A program made the position numbers and the translations under genes. The notes beneath the pieces were generated by a model. That model was not told the origin of the DNA, did no database searches, and saw nothing but the letters and a program-made list of their open reading frames with translations. A stretch of DNA of 64,000 bases, from contig NZ_JABERD010000027.1 of NCBI RefSeq assembly GCF_013044505.1, forward strand, positions 1 to 64,000. Direction: 5' to 3'. Source of the stretch: Streptomyces sp. S3(2020). Lineage in GTDB: Bacteria; Actinomycetota; Actinomycetes; Streptomycetales; Streptomycetaceae. Shown one piece after another: positions 47,973 through 58,329 of this stretch; the first letter of the stretch is position 1, and every line of letters starts with the position of its first letter.

Positions 47973-48294
47973 CACCCGCTACGCCATCGCCGCCGTACTC
48001 ATATCCGCTGCCGTCACCTGGGCCTTGCGCGCCCTGCCGTTCGCCGCGCTCGCCCCGCTGCGTGCGAGCGCAGCCGTCCAGTACCTCGGCACCCGTATGC
48101 CCGCCGGCGTCATGCTCATCCTGGTCGCCTACTGCCTGCGCGACCTCCCCCTCCCCGAACCACGCGCCCTGGCCCCGCTCGCGGCCCTCGCCGTCACCAC
48201 CGGCCTGCACCTGTGGCGCCGCAACGCCCTCCTCAGCATCTTCGGCGGCACGGCCGTCCATGTAGCCCTGACCAGCACGGTGTTGACCCACTGA
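47965..48294 (+). CDS. azlD: AzlD-type exporter small subunit
   Basis: 109 residues with three to four membrane helices. LRALPFAALAPL and RMPAGVMLILVAYCL follow the AzlD pattern. ATG 47965 overlaps the end of azlC, so translation is coupled. Confidence 0.92.
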   Translation: MPDTRYAIAAVLISAAVTWALRALPFAALAPLRASAAVQYLGTRMPAGVMLILVAYCLRDLPLPEPRALAPLAALAVTTGLHLWRRNALLSIFGGTAVHVALTSTVLTH

Positions 48295-48452
48295 GTCACG
48301 GCTACGGGTGGAACCGCAGCGCGGAGGGCCGGCGTCGCAGATCAGGCTCGTGCTCATGGGCGGTGCCGCCGCGACCTGCGGCTGGGAACTCAGGCCTGGC
48401 CGCGTGAGGACGGCTCCAGGGTGGTGCGCGATCGTCCTGGAGCCGGCGGCCG

Positions 48453-48716
48453 TCAGTCCCGCTCGGGCATGGGGGAGTAGCGGGTGGGTCCGGGCGTGCG
48501 GCCCTCCGGAGGGTAGTCGCAGTCGAGGCTGGAGACCTCGTAGTCGTCGCCCTCGCTCTGGTCCTGGTCGACGACCACCGCAGCGGTGCAGACGCGACCG
48601 TGCTCGTCGGTGAACGTGACGATCTCGGTGTAGTCCGTCGGATTGCTGCAACCCGTGAGTAACAGTGCCGCCGCCCCGACGGTCACCGCCGCGCCAAGTC
48701 CCCATGACCGTTTCAT
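48453..48716 (-). CDS. Small lipoprotein
   Basis: 87 residues from ATG 48716. A signal sequence with a lipobox LLTGC (Cys near residue 24) precedes a short acidic domain (EIVTFTDEHGRVCTAAVVVDQ) with two further Cys. Anchored to the outer face of the membrane; function unknown. The longer frame upstream is unlikely, as it would bury the signal peptide. Confidence 0.8.
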   Translation of the reverse strand: MKRSWGLGAAVTVGAAALLLTGCSNPTDYTEIVTFTDEHGRVCTAAVVVDQDQSEGDDYEVSSLDCDYPPEGRTPGPTRYSPMPERD

Positions 48717-48806
48717 AGTTGGCCCCCGTGTCTGTTCCGCAGTCCGCCTCTGTCGTTGCCGTACCACGAAGGTAGCCGTCGAAGAGGGGCCGGTCACCGG
48801 GTCCAC

Positions 48807-49150
48807 CCGCGGTGTTGCGGAAGTGAATGAAGGGCCGGGAACCGAGACGTTCGGCCGTTCGTCCTAGTGGGCGTGCCTCGCGTTCTCACCCCTGGAATCG
48901 GCCCGCATGCGGTGCCGGGCATGGACAACGATGTCACCTGTGCGGCTTTTGACCAGAAGTCCGCGCTCCGTGACCAACGCTCCATGGAAGCCTTCACGGC
49001 ACCGGTCGCGTGGGACGTGTCGGCTGTGGACGAGGCGGCGAAGCGGCGACTGTGACCGAGAGACGCGCCCTGCCCCGTGCGGAGACGCCGGGTCGGCGGA
49101 AAGCGGAACCGCCTCTACAATCCTGGCGACCACATCGGGGGAAAGACTGA
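48807..49150 (+). promoter_or_regulatory. 344-bp intergenic region with promoter of the FHA/kinase operon
   Basis: No supported gene. TACAAT at about 49117-49122 is a good -10 box about 29 bases before the FHA-protein start, with GGGGGAAAG as ribosome-binding site near 49136. A 62-codon open frame ends at 49055 but lacks a convincing start. Confidence 0.4.
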
Positions 49151-49942
49151 ATGGAAACGATCATCGTGCAGCCGCCCGGACTGTCGCGTCCGGGTGAAGT
49201 CGACGTCGGCGGACCCGAGTTGCTGCGCATGGGACCGGGCGACGTGGCCGACTTCGGGCGGGGGCTGCCCGGCCGGGAGGTCGCCATCGTCCTGCCCGAC
49301 CCCGGGATCTCCCGGCGGGCGGGGCGGCTGGAGGCGGCCGAGGACTACTGGCGGCTGTCGAACTTCAGCCGCGACACCGCGTACGCGGTCGAGAACCTGG
49401 AGGGCGCCGGCGAGTACATCACCGTCGCGCCCGGCCGGCTCGCGGCGCCGATCCCCTTCGAGTTCTCCCGGGTCGTCCTGCCGGCGCTGAGCGGGACCGT
49501 CGACTTCAAGGTGTTCGCCCCGCAGCACGCCTATCTGGACGAGCGGTCCTCGCCCGGCGCGGGGGAGCTGACCGTGCATCCCTACGCGCTCGACGCGACG
49601 GCGAAGTACTTCCTGGTGCTGGTGGCCCTGTGCGAGCCGCGGCTGCGCGACCCCTCGGACGGCGCACTGCCGGGCGCCGGCGACATCGCGGAGCGGCTTC
49701 GCCCGCTGGAGAGCTGTCGTGGCCTGACCCGCTCCGCGGTGAACTACCACATCGACTATCTGGCCCTCGCCAAACTGCGCCTCGACGTCGGCGAGGAGCC
49801 GGGTGCGGACGGCAATGCCCGTACCGGCGCCAAGCGTGCCCGGCTGGCCTCGCTCGCGCTGCGCTTCGGCCTGGTGCGCGAGGAACATCTCACCCTGTTG
49901 CCGTCCCGCAGACGGCCCGTCCCTCAGGAGAGCGGCGCATGA
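49151..49942 (+). CDS. FHA-like domain protein with C-terminal helix-turn-helix-like region
   Basis: 263 residues. Residues about 15-120 follow a forkhead-associated pattern (LLRMGPGDVADFGRG, VLPDPGISRRAGRLEAA, YWRLSNFSRDTAYAVEN), suggesting phosphothreonine binding. The C-terminal part (CRGLTRSAVNYHIDYLALAKLRL) resembles a winged helix. Co-translated with the Ser/Thr kinase (ATGA overlap), it is probably the kinase's substrate or effector. Confidence 0.75.
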   Translation: METIIVQPPGLSRPGEVDVGGPELLRMGPGDVADFGRGLPGREVAIVLPDPGISRRAGRLEAAEDYWRLSNFSRDTAYAVENLEGAGEYITVAPGRLAAPIPFEFSRVVLPALSGTVDFKVFAPQHAYLDERSSPGAGELTVHPYALDATAKYFLVLVALCEPRLRDPSDGALPGAGDIAERLRPLESCRGLTRSAVNYHIDYLALAKLRLDVGEEPGADGNARTGAKRARLASLALRFGLVREEHLTLLPSRRRPVPQESGA

Positions 49943-51489
49943 CGTCCTCAGGCGCCGAAGAGGGCGCTCTCGAAGCACCGCGTCTGCCGGCGGGATTCCG
50001 TATCGAGGGCTGGGAACTGGACGCCGTCATCGGGTCGGGCGGCTGGGGGACCGTGTACGAGGCCCGCGCGGTCGCCGACGGCACGATCGCGGCGGTGAAG
50101 GTGCTGCCGACCGGCGCCCTGGCACCCGGTCAGCGTGCCGCGCTCGGTGAACTGGTTGCGCGCGAGGTGCGGTTCAGCGCCGAGGCGGACCACCCCCACC
50201 TGGTACGGACCCATGCCGTGTGCACGGTGGACGCGCCGGACCTGCCCGCGCTGGACGGTGCCATCGCGCTCGTCATGGACCGCGCCGAGGCCAGTCTGCG
50301 GCAGGTGCTGGACGCTGCTCCGACAGGCCGCCCGATCCCGGACGCCGTACGGGTCCTGCGCGGCGTCGCCGCCGGGCTTTCCCATATGCACGGCGCCGGT
50401 TGGGTGCATGGCGACCTCAAACCCGCCAACGTGCTGCTGGGCGCGGGCGACGCGGTCTGGCTCGCCGACTTCGGCCTGGCGACCGAACTGGAGGGCACCC
50501 ACGCCTATGTGCCACCGCTCGGCACGCTCGACCATGTGCCGCCCGAGTGGTGGTCCCAGCGCACCGGTGCGGACGGGACGATGGTCCGGCCGACCGCCGA
50601 CATCTGGGCCTTCGGTGTTCTGGCACACCAGGTGCTCACCGGAGGCCTCCACCCGTTCCCCGGCGCCACCGCCCGCGCCCGCTCGCTCGCCGCCCAGGCC
50701 TACGCCCGCGGCACCGCACCCCTGAGGCTGGACGCCGGACTCGAGGACAGCTGGCGCCGGCTCATCGAGGACTGCCTGGCACCCGACCACGCCGGCCGGC
50801 TGCGCCACACCGCCGAGAACCTGTCCGCGCGCATCGAGCGACTGGCAAGCCCGCGTGGCCGGCGCCGCCTGCTGCCGGTCGCCGCCGTGGCGCTCGCCGC
50901 GGTGTCGGCCGCCGCCATCGCCGGGGCCGCGCTGCTCGGGGGCGGCGGAGGCGTGGCCGACGACGACGAGGACCAGGGACGCGGTGCGCCGGCCATCGTC
51001 ACCGGCGCGCACAGCCCGGCCGCCGCCGGGGAGATCCCGGAGGACTCCGACGTACCCAAGGCGCTGCGACCCGTCATCGTGAAGGCCGCCCACCGCTGCA
51101 CCGACGCGGAGGTCACGCCCGCGTTTCTCGCCGCCATGCTCAAGGCGGAGAGCGGCTTCGACGTGAACGCGTCCCGCCCGGCGAGCGAGGAGTTCGGCAT
51201 CGCCATGTGGACGCCGTCGGTGTTCCGGGCCTGGGCGGTCGACGGCGACGGCGACGGCGACAAGGACTACATGTCGCCACCCGACGCCATCTCCACGATG
51301 TCGCTGTACGTGTGCTGGCTCGACCAGCAGTTCAAGAAGGAGAAGATGCCGGCGAAGGATCTTCCCGCGCTCATGGCGGCCGGCTACCGCACGAGCGACC
51401 GCACGGTCATCACGGAGGGCGGAGTCCCCGAACGCGTACGGCCCCACGTCGAGAAGGTGCTCCGCTACCTCGCCGCCTACGAGCGGTGA
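49939..51489 (+). CDS. Transmembrane Ser/Thr kinase fused to lytic transglycosylase-like domain
   Basis: 516 residues. A Hanks-type kinase (about 20-290) shows the glycine loop IGSGGWGTVYEA, Lys in AAVKVLP, WVHGDLKPANVLL (HGD in place of HRD) and DFGLA. After a transmembrane helix (about 311-335) the extracellular part (about 365-516) resembles Slt/GEWL lytic transglycosylases: FLAAMLKAESGFDVNA with the catalytic Glu, FGIAMWTPSVFRAW, VDGDGDGDKDYMSPPDAI. Such a receptor could sense or cut peptidoglycan and signal to the FHA protein encoded just upstream. ATG 49939 overlaps the FHA gene stop. Confidence 0.87.
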   Translation: MTSSGAEEGALEAPRLPAGFRIEGWELDAVIGSGGWGTVYEARAVADGTIAAVKVLPTGALAPGQRAALGELVAREVRFSAEADHPHLVRTHAVCTVDAPDLPALDGAIALVMDRAEASLRQVLDAAPTGRPIPDAVRVLRGVAAGLSHMHGAGWVHGDLKPANVLLGAGDAVWLADFGLATELEGTHAYVPPLGTLDHVPPEWWSQRTGADGTMVRPTADIWAFGVLAHQVLTGGLHPFPGATARARSLAAQAYARGTAPLRLDAGLEDSWRRLIEDCLAPDHAGRLRHTAENLSARIERLASPRGRRRLLPVAAVALAAVSAAAIAGAALLGGGGGVADDDEDQGRGAPAIVTGAHSPAAAGEIPEDSDVPKALRPVIVKAAHRCTDAEVTPAFLAAMLKAESGFDVNASRPASEEFGIAMWTPSVFRAWAVDGDGDGDKDYMSPPDAISTMSLYVCWLDQQFKKEKMPAKDLPALMAAGYRTSDRTVITEGGVPERVRPHVEKVLRYLAAYER

Positions 51490-51517
51490 GGAAGCGGAGC
51501 TGTCGCTCAAGGCCCGC

Positions 51518-52675
51518 TCAGCAGTCCTTGACGTCCGGCATCTTGTTGTCGGGGGAGTTGATGTAGATGTTGGAGATCCAGCCGTTGTACTGGGGGAGGT
51601 ACGCCCACCAGTCGTTGGTGTAGGGCGGTACGTTGACCACCTGACCCCGGGCCTGGCAGCCCACCAACACCTCGACGCCCGCGGGGAGTTGGCTGATCGG
51701 TGCGTTGCCCGTGCTGGGGTCGGGGCGGACGTTCACATGGTCGCTCCACGTGCCGTACCACCATCCCGCGGGCCGCGTGGCTCCGGGGACGTTCAGCGAG
51801 CGGGTCAGCCGGCCGATGTCCGTGTACGCCTTCCCGTACGACGTGCCGACGGGATGCAGCGTGAACACGGCCACGATGGAACGGTCGTTGGTGCCGACGG
51901 TGCCCGTGCTGTGCAGCGCGGGCCGGGTCAGATCCACGTCATCGGCGGCGGCCGCCGCCTGGTTCGCCGTACCCGTCGCACTCGCACTCGTGGTGCTCGG
52001 CGTGCCGCAGGTTCCCTTCTCGAACGAGCTTCCCGACCAGCCCTGCTTCACCGCCCACGGCTTCTGGAACGCCCCGGCGATGCCGAAGTGCTGGTCGAAC
52101 TTGTCCGAGGCGCAGCGGGTGGACTGACGCAGGTTGCCCATCACGAAGTCGCGCACCGGGGCCGGCGCCGTGTCCAGGAGGTAGCGGTAGATCGTGACCG
52201 TGTCGCGGGCGGAGAGCGCGGTGTAGCCCCAGAAGCCCTCGTACCCGGTGGGCGGTACCGCCGTGTCCTTCAGGCCGAGGTTCTTCACCATGCGCGTGAT
52301 GATCGCCGAACCGCCGTTGTCCGACCAGTAGTTGTCGGCGGCGCTGTCCTTGCTGCTGCGCAGCATCGGCTCCAGCCATGCCCGATCGGCGGCGGGCACG
52401 GTGTAGTCGGGGCCGCGGTTCCACAGGTAGTCCAGCGCCATCAGCAGCTTGACGATCGAGGCGGACCGGAAGCGGGCGCTCGGGTTGAGCTCCTCGGTGA
52501 AGGTGCCGGTCTGCCGGTCGAAGACGGCGACCCCGGCCGTGACACCGGAGGGCACCACCACGGACGCGGCGGCGGGGCGCGCCGGCTGCCGGTCCGGGGC
52601 ATCGGCGGCGGCGGAGCCTGCCACACCGCCGATCAGCAGGAGCGCGGCGGCGGCAGCGAGAAGGGGTCTGCGCAT
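51518..52675 (-). CDS. Secreted serine hydrolase (class A beta-lactamase-like) with SH3-like tail
   Basis: 385 residues with a signal peptide (LLAAAAALLLIGGVAGSAAA). The active-site motif is SASIVKL (SxxK), followed by SDN and KQGW in place of KTG, as in many Streptomyces class A-like hydrolases. A Ser/Thr/Ala linker and a C-terminal domain (about 310-385, with NVRPDPSTGNAPISQLPAG) resembling bacterial SH3 suggest wall binding. ATG 52675 is chosen because the signal peptide starts there. The kinase gene at 49939 converges with it. Confidence 0.85.
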   Translation of the reverse strand: MRRPLLAAAAALLLIGGVAGSAAADAPDRQPARPAAASVVVPSGVTAGVAVFDRQTGTFTEELNPSARFRSASIVKLLMALDYLWNRGPDYTVPAADRAWLEPMLRSSKDSAADNYWSDNGGSAIITRMVKNLGLKDTAVPPTGYEGFWGYTALSARDTVTIYRYLLDTAPAPVRDFVMGNLRQSTRCASDKFDQHFGIAGAFQKPWAVKQGWSGSSFEKGTCGTPSTTSASATGTANQAAAAADDVDLTRPALHSTGTVGTNDRSIVAVFTLHPVGTSYGKAYTDIGRLTRSLNVPGATRPAGWWYGTWSDHVNVRPDPSTGNAPISQLPAGVEVLVGCQARGQVVNVPPYTNDWWAYLPQYNGWISNIYINSPDNKMPDVKDC

Positions 52676-52915
52676 GTGATGCCTTTCGTCGTGGAGTCCG
52701 GCTCCGCCCCGCTCACCGACGGGGACGCCCTTCTCCCGCGTGATGCGGACACTGCCGAGGGTGGAGCGGAACAGGCGCATGAAGGCCGTCTCTTCCTGTC
52801 TGTGGAGGGAGCCCCGCAGAACAGCCGGGACCTGGAAGACGACTGGAACCTTAGAAAGGGAAGTGGGGCCGGCGGTCCTGACGAATGTCAGGGTGGCGCT
52901 CCGCGGAGCGCGGGC

Positions 52916-53899
52916 TCAGCCCGACAACAAGCTGACGAGTGTCGCACCTGACGTCGTACGCCGGGCCACCACGTGCTGTCCTCGGCGCTCCCGGCTGAGG
53001 AGTCCGGCCGCCTCCAGCTGACCGCAGTGGTAGGTCACGGTCGCCGGAGTGCAGTTGAGCGCGGAGGCCAGTGACCCCATGGTGCACGGGCGGACCAGCT
53101 CGCGCAGGATGCCCGCCCGCAGGGACCCCACCACGAGCTTGAGCGGGTCCCGTTCGGCCGTGGCCTCCTGAGCGGTCCACAGCGTGTTCAGGCCGGGCAC
53201 GGGATAGCCGAACCACACGGCGTCGGAACGGTCGAAGCTGAAGACCGAGGCACCGTTGCCGGACACGATGGGCACCAGCACCACCCGGCGGGCACCCCGC
53301 TCGAACGTCTCGGGGTGCGGATCGGGCACGTACAGCGTCTGCCCGGAAAAGCGGATCTTGGGCCCGAGCCCGCTCATCACGAGTGGCAGGGCGTTGCTGA
53401 CGACCGCCACACCCACCCGCTCGGTCTCCCGGGCCAGCAGCGAGCCGGCCCGCGCCCAGATCGGCCCGAAGGCCTCCCACACCGCGCCGAGGATGGCCGC
53501 GTACGCGTGGATGAAGGCCTTCGGCCGGTCGACGACCGACTGCCACTGCCTCGGGACCGTCCCCCCGAAGTCCGACTCCAGCTCCCGCAGCAGCAGATGG
53601 GGCGAGACCTCCGCCAGACGGTCGAGCTGGACCGAGAGATCGGTCTCCCACAGCGGCGCCGTGGGGGTCAGGCAGTCGGGGACCATCGAGTACTCACGGG
53701 TGAACAGCGGCCGCAGCACCGCCTCCGCCCCCTCGGGCACCGCCGAGCGCAGCGCGCGCCGCCACGTGGGGTGCACACCCTGGGAACGGCCGCCCAGCGC
53801 GTCCGCGACGAGCGACATCAGGGTGACTCCGGGCTGCGCCACGACCGACACCGGCACTGTTTCCAGCGGCCCCAGACACAACTCGGAGAACCGGGCCAT
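52916..53899 (-). CDS. ArsR-like winged-helix regulator with large N-terminal domain
   Basis: 327 residues. The C-terminal 75 hold a winged helix (LRAGILRELVRPCTMGSLASALNC, TPATVTYHCGQLEAAGLLSRER). The N-terminal 240 residues form a domain common in Streptomyces regulators of this type, of unknown ligand. ATG 53899 has GGGGGAG upstream. It is divergent from the small pseudogene and a serine hydrolase. Confidence 0.85.
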   Translation of the reverse strand: MARFSELCLGPLETVPVSVVAQPGVTLMSLVADALGGRSQGVHPTWRRALRSAVPEGAEAVLRPLFTREYSMVPDCLTPTAPLWETDLSVQLDRLAEVSPHLLLRELESDFGGTVPRQWQSVVDRPKAFIHAYAAILGAVWEAFGPIWARAGSLLARETERVGVAVVSNALPLVMSGLGPKIRFSGQTLYVPDPHPETFERGARRVVLVPIVSGNGASVFSFDRSDAVWFGYPVPGLNTLWTAQEATAERDPLKLVVGSLRAGILRELVRPCTMGSLASALNCTPATVTYHCGQLEAAGLLSRERRGQHVVARRTTSGATLVSLLSG

Positions 53900-54036
53900 G
53901 AACACTCCCCCATCGACGTACCACCACACCTTGGGACGCACAGGTTTGAGCAAAGGTTTCGAACAACCTGGGCAAAGGCGCGACCGGGACACGTTTTGAA
54001 GCCGCTCGAAATGCTGGGTCGTGCCGTCGGCTTTGA

Positions 54037-55677
<1,641 letters not shown>

Positions 55678-55708
55678 AACCAGACCGACCCCGTTTCACC
55701 ATGACGCC

Positions 55709-55746
55709 CGCGTCCCCCGCTCCGCTGTGCCGGAGCGGGGGACGCG
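55709..55746 (+). terminator. Intrinsic terminator
   Basis: A perfect 16-bp stem (55709-55724 with 55731-55746) and six-base loop, 32 bases after the DD-peptidase stop. Confidence 0.85.
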
Positions 55747-55893
55747 GTGCGAGGCGTACGGTGCCCGAGCAAAGCCGCTGAATCGTCTGACCTGTTTTGG
55801 GCATGATCCACTCGGTGGGCATCTATCTGGAGACCGAACATCCAAGTTCGACCTCGTCCAACGGCCCCTTCGACTCGGGACGAAGACAGAACC

Positions 55894-56102
55894 AACCGAT
55901 GAACGCGCCGTCTGGGCTTTGCTGGCCAAGGCGTTCACCGGGCTCGGAGTGCGGATGGTCTGGGCTGAGACGATGGCTGTGAACCAGGGTTCGTTCGCGG
56001 AACGTCGTGGAGAAGCTCGCGATGACCCTCGTGGACACCCTGCTCACCCCTTCCGGAATGGTGAGGGTCGAGGGCAGCAAGGAACAGTGGGAGCGGCAGT
56101 AG
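55894..56102 (+). pseudogene. GNAT acetyltransferase remnant
   Basis: One frame reads DERAVWALLAKAFTGLGVRM, then VWAETMAVNQGS, a typical GNAT acetyl-CoA-binding region. After a TTCG duplication (TTCGTTCG, about 55990-55997) the sense continues in another frame as RNVVEKLAMTLVDTLLTP and ends at TAG 56100. The N-terminal half of the enzyme is missing. So both truncation and a 4-bp frameshift are visible; the gene is dead. Confidence 0.65.
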
Positions 56103-56110
56103 CCACGCAG

Positions 56111-56707
56111 TCAGGGGAGGCTGGGTCGGCGGGGGCTGTCCCAGCCGGACGCGGCGAGGATGACGGCTGCCGCGCCGGTGCCGAGCACGGCGCCGGCGAT
56201 CACGTCGCCGGGGTAGTGCACGCCGGTGTGGACACGGGAGTAGCCGACCGCACAGGCGAGCAGGCCCAGCGGAAGCGTGGCGGCGGGGAGGGCAGGACCC
56301 ACGGCGGCCGCGAAGGCGACCGCCGAGGCGGTGTGGCCGGAGGGGAAGGAAGCGGACGCGGGCATGGGCACGTGCCGTCCGGGAAACGGCGAGTCCTCGG
56401 CCCGATGGGGCCGGGGCCGGCGTACCAGCTGCTTGCCGAGCAGGTTCGCCCCGGCCGAGGCGACACCGATGGCCGCGACACCCAGGGCCGCGGCACGGCG
56501 CGGCCGGCCGGGGCACAGCGCCAGAAGCCCGGCGACCGCGAACGAGATCTTGGAGTGGTCCGCCGCCGCGGACAGCCGCCGCAGGGCGTGGTCCAGGGCC
56601 GGCGTGTGGGTGACCTTCACGGCCTCGTACAGCGCCTGGTCGAGGGCGGCCAGATCACGCAACAGCGCTCGGGGGGCGCCGTCGTGGCGCTGCGGACGGT
56701 CAGACAT
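56111..56707 (-). CDS. PAP2-family phosphatase
   Basis: 198 residues. The three acid-phosphatase motifs are GKQLVRRPRP, FPSGHTASA and SRVHTGVHYPGDV, within four to five membrane helices. It probably dephosphorylates phosphatidate or polyprenyl diphosphates. ATG 56707 overlaps the end of the diacylglycerol kinase gene by eight bases, so the two are co-translated and likely act in one lipid pathway. Confidence 0.93.
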   Translation of the reverse strand: MSDRPQRHDGAPRALLRDLAALDQALYEAVKVTHTPALDHALRRLSAAADHSKISFAVAGLLALCPGRPRRAAALGVAAIGVASAGANLLGKQLVRRPRPHRAEDSPFPGRHVPMPASASFPSGHTASAVAFAAAVGPALPAATLPLGLLACAVGYSRVHTGVHYPGDVIAGAVLGTGAAAVILAASGWDSPRRPSLP

Positions 56708-58070
56708 CGCTCTGCTCCTGCGTCGTGCGGGTGGGTGGGGGAGTCCGGTCGAGGGCGAGGTGGAGGATGTGCCGCCAGTCCACGGACGGCGCCGAGTAGG
56801 ACGCGCCGGGCCGGTGACGCGGCACCCGGACCCGCAGCACACCGGGACGGACCGTGCACACGACCGGCGGCGGCAGCGTGAGCGCTTCACCGTCGACGGC
56901 CACGGCGACGAGGTCGGTGTCGGCCGTGACGGTCACCTGACGTGCGGTCAGCGAGGTGATCCCGCTGGCCCGTTCGCCCCGCAACGCCAGTTCGGCGGCC
57001 TGGGCGGCACCCTCGATCCGGACGGCGATCACACCGAGCCGGCCGGCGTCGAGGCGTTCCCTGCGCCCGGCGCCCAGCGGGTCGGCCAGCGCGTAGGGGT
57101 TGTTGCTCACCAACAGGGCCTGCGGAATGGGTAGTCGGTCGCCGTCCGCCTGGGCCTCCAGCTTCGCCGCGGCCTCGCCGAGCAGCAGGTCCGGCAGCTG
57201 GTCGAGGGCGGTGACCGCCTTGGCGTCGCGGTAGTCGGGGCTCTGCACGATCTCGGCGTACGCGCCGAAGGAGACCGTGTTGACGAACGGCAGCCCGGCC
57301 ACGTCGCCCAGATCGATGCGGAGTTCCACACCGTCGGACAGCGCGTCCAGGCCGCCCGCGGGGTCGGTGCGGTCCAGGCCCAGGTCCATCGCGAAGTGGT
57401 TGCGGGTGCCGGCCGCCAGGACCATGAACGGTACGTCGTGAGCGGCGGCCACCGCCGCCACCAGGGCCTGCGTGCCGTCGCCCCCGGCCACACCGAGCAG
57501 ATCCGCGCCGTCCGCGACGGCCTGCCGGGCGAGCGCCGCCGGATCGGGACGGGTGTCGAGGTCGAGGAGGATCACCCGGGCACCGAGAGCCTCCGCCCGC
57601 TCCACCAGTTGGTGCCGGCCGACTTTCCCGCCTCCGGATCGCGGATTCATGATCAGCACCGGTCGGCCGGGCGGCCGGACGGAACGGGAGCGCATGCCGT
57701 GCGGCCTGCGCCGTCGGCGCAACGCGCTCCTGGCGCAGGCCAGCGCCGCCGCCCACGCCCCCAGCGCCGCCACCGCGACGAGCCACAGACCGGAGACGGC
57801 GTACAGGACGAGCACGCCCACCGGAGCACCCGTGGCCAGCAGAGCGCCGCACACACGCGCCAGCCCCCGGTGCGCCAGCGCCCACCACAGACCCGCCGCG
57901 GCCACTCCCAGCCCGCCCAGGCCCAGCAGCAGGAGCGGCAGCCGGTCCGCGCCCGCCGCCACGGACGCGACGGCACCCGCCAGACAGAGCAGGGCGAGTC
58001 TGGCCAGAGCACGCGCCCGTCTGTCGGCGCCGCCGGGCTCCGTGACGTGCGTCGATCGGACCGTGTTCAT
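56700..58070 (-). CDS. Membrane-linked diacylglycerol kinase family protein
   Basis: 456 residues. The N-terminal 125 contain three to four membrane segments, then a DAGK catalytic domain with PVLIMNPRSGGGK, GVAGGDGTQALVAA and VLAAGTRNHFAMDLG. Pairing with PAP2 suggests a lipid kinase/phosphatase pair. A fusion of membrane segments to DAGK is a known actinobacterial layout. Confidence 0.9.
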   Translation of the reverse strand: MNTVRSTHVTEPGGADRRARALARLALLCLAGAVASVAAGADRLPLLLLGLGGLGVAAAGLWWALAHRGLARVCGALLATGAPVGVLVLYAVSGLWLVAVAALGAWAAALACARSALRRRRRPHGMRSRSVRPPGRPVLIMNPRSGGGKVGRHQLVERAEALGARVILLDLDTRPDPAALARQAVADGADLLGVAGGDGTQALVAAVAAAHDVPFMVLAAGTRNHFAMDLGLDRTDPAGGLDALSDGVELRIDLGDVAGLPFVNTVSFGAYAEIVQSPDYRDAKAVTALDQLPDLLLGEAAAKLEAQADGDRLPIPQALLVSNNPYALADPLGAGRRERLDAGRLGVIAVRIEGAAQAAELALRGERASGITSLTARQVTVTADTDLVAVAVDGEALTLPPPVVCTVRPGVLRVRVPRHRPGASYSAPSVDWRHILHLALDRTPPPTRTTQEQSDV

Positions 58071-58329
58071 GGTGCTCCAGCCAGTCGGTCGGTCGGAGTC
58101 ATTCTCTCCCCGCGTGGTCCGGATACCGCGTCATGTCAGCCCTGACCCACCGGCTCGGGCCGCCTCGCCAAGATCGACGGCTCCACGATCTCATGCCGCT
58201 TCCGGTGCGTTGAGGGGTATCCGCCCTCCAGTGGGGCATGCCCCCTGTCGCGAGGTGCGGCTGTCCCCACCGTCAATCGGCAGCCAGCCCGAGTGACCCC
58301 GCCGACGCGTGTACCTAGCGTTGTGGCGC

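Noticed and set aside
48867..49055. 62-codon plus-strand frame
   Set aside because: No good ribosome-binding site, no recognisable sequence, ambiguous codon bias.
49630..51489. Longer 619-codon version of the kinase
   Set aside because: The first 103 codons overlap the FHA gene in another frame; the ATGA overlap at 49939 is the natural start.
55727..56881. 384-codon plus-strand frame
   Set aside because: It covers part of the GNAT remnant and then runs antisense to the PAP2 gene; not a single gene.
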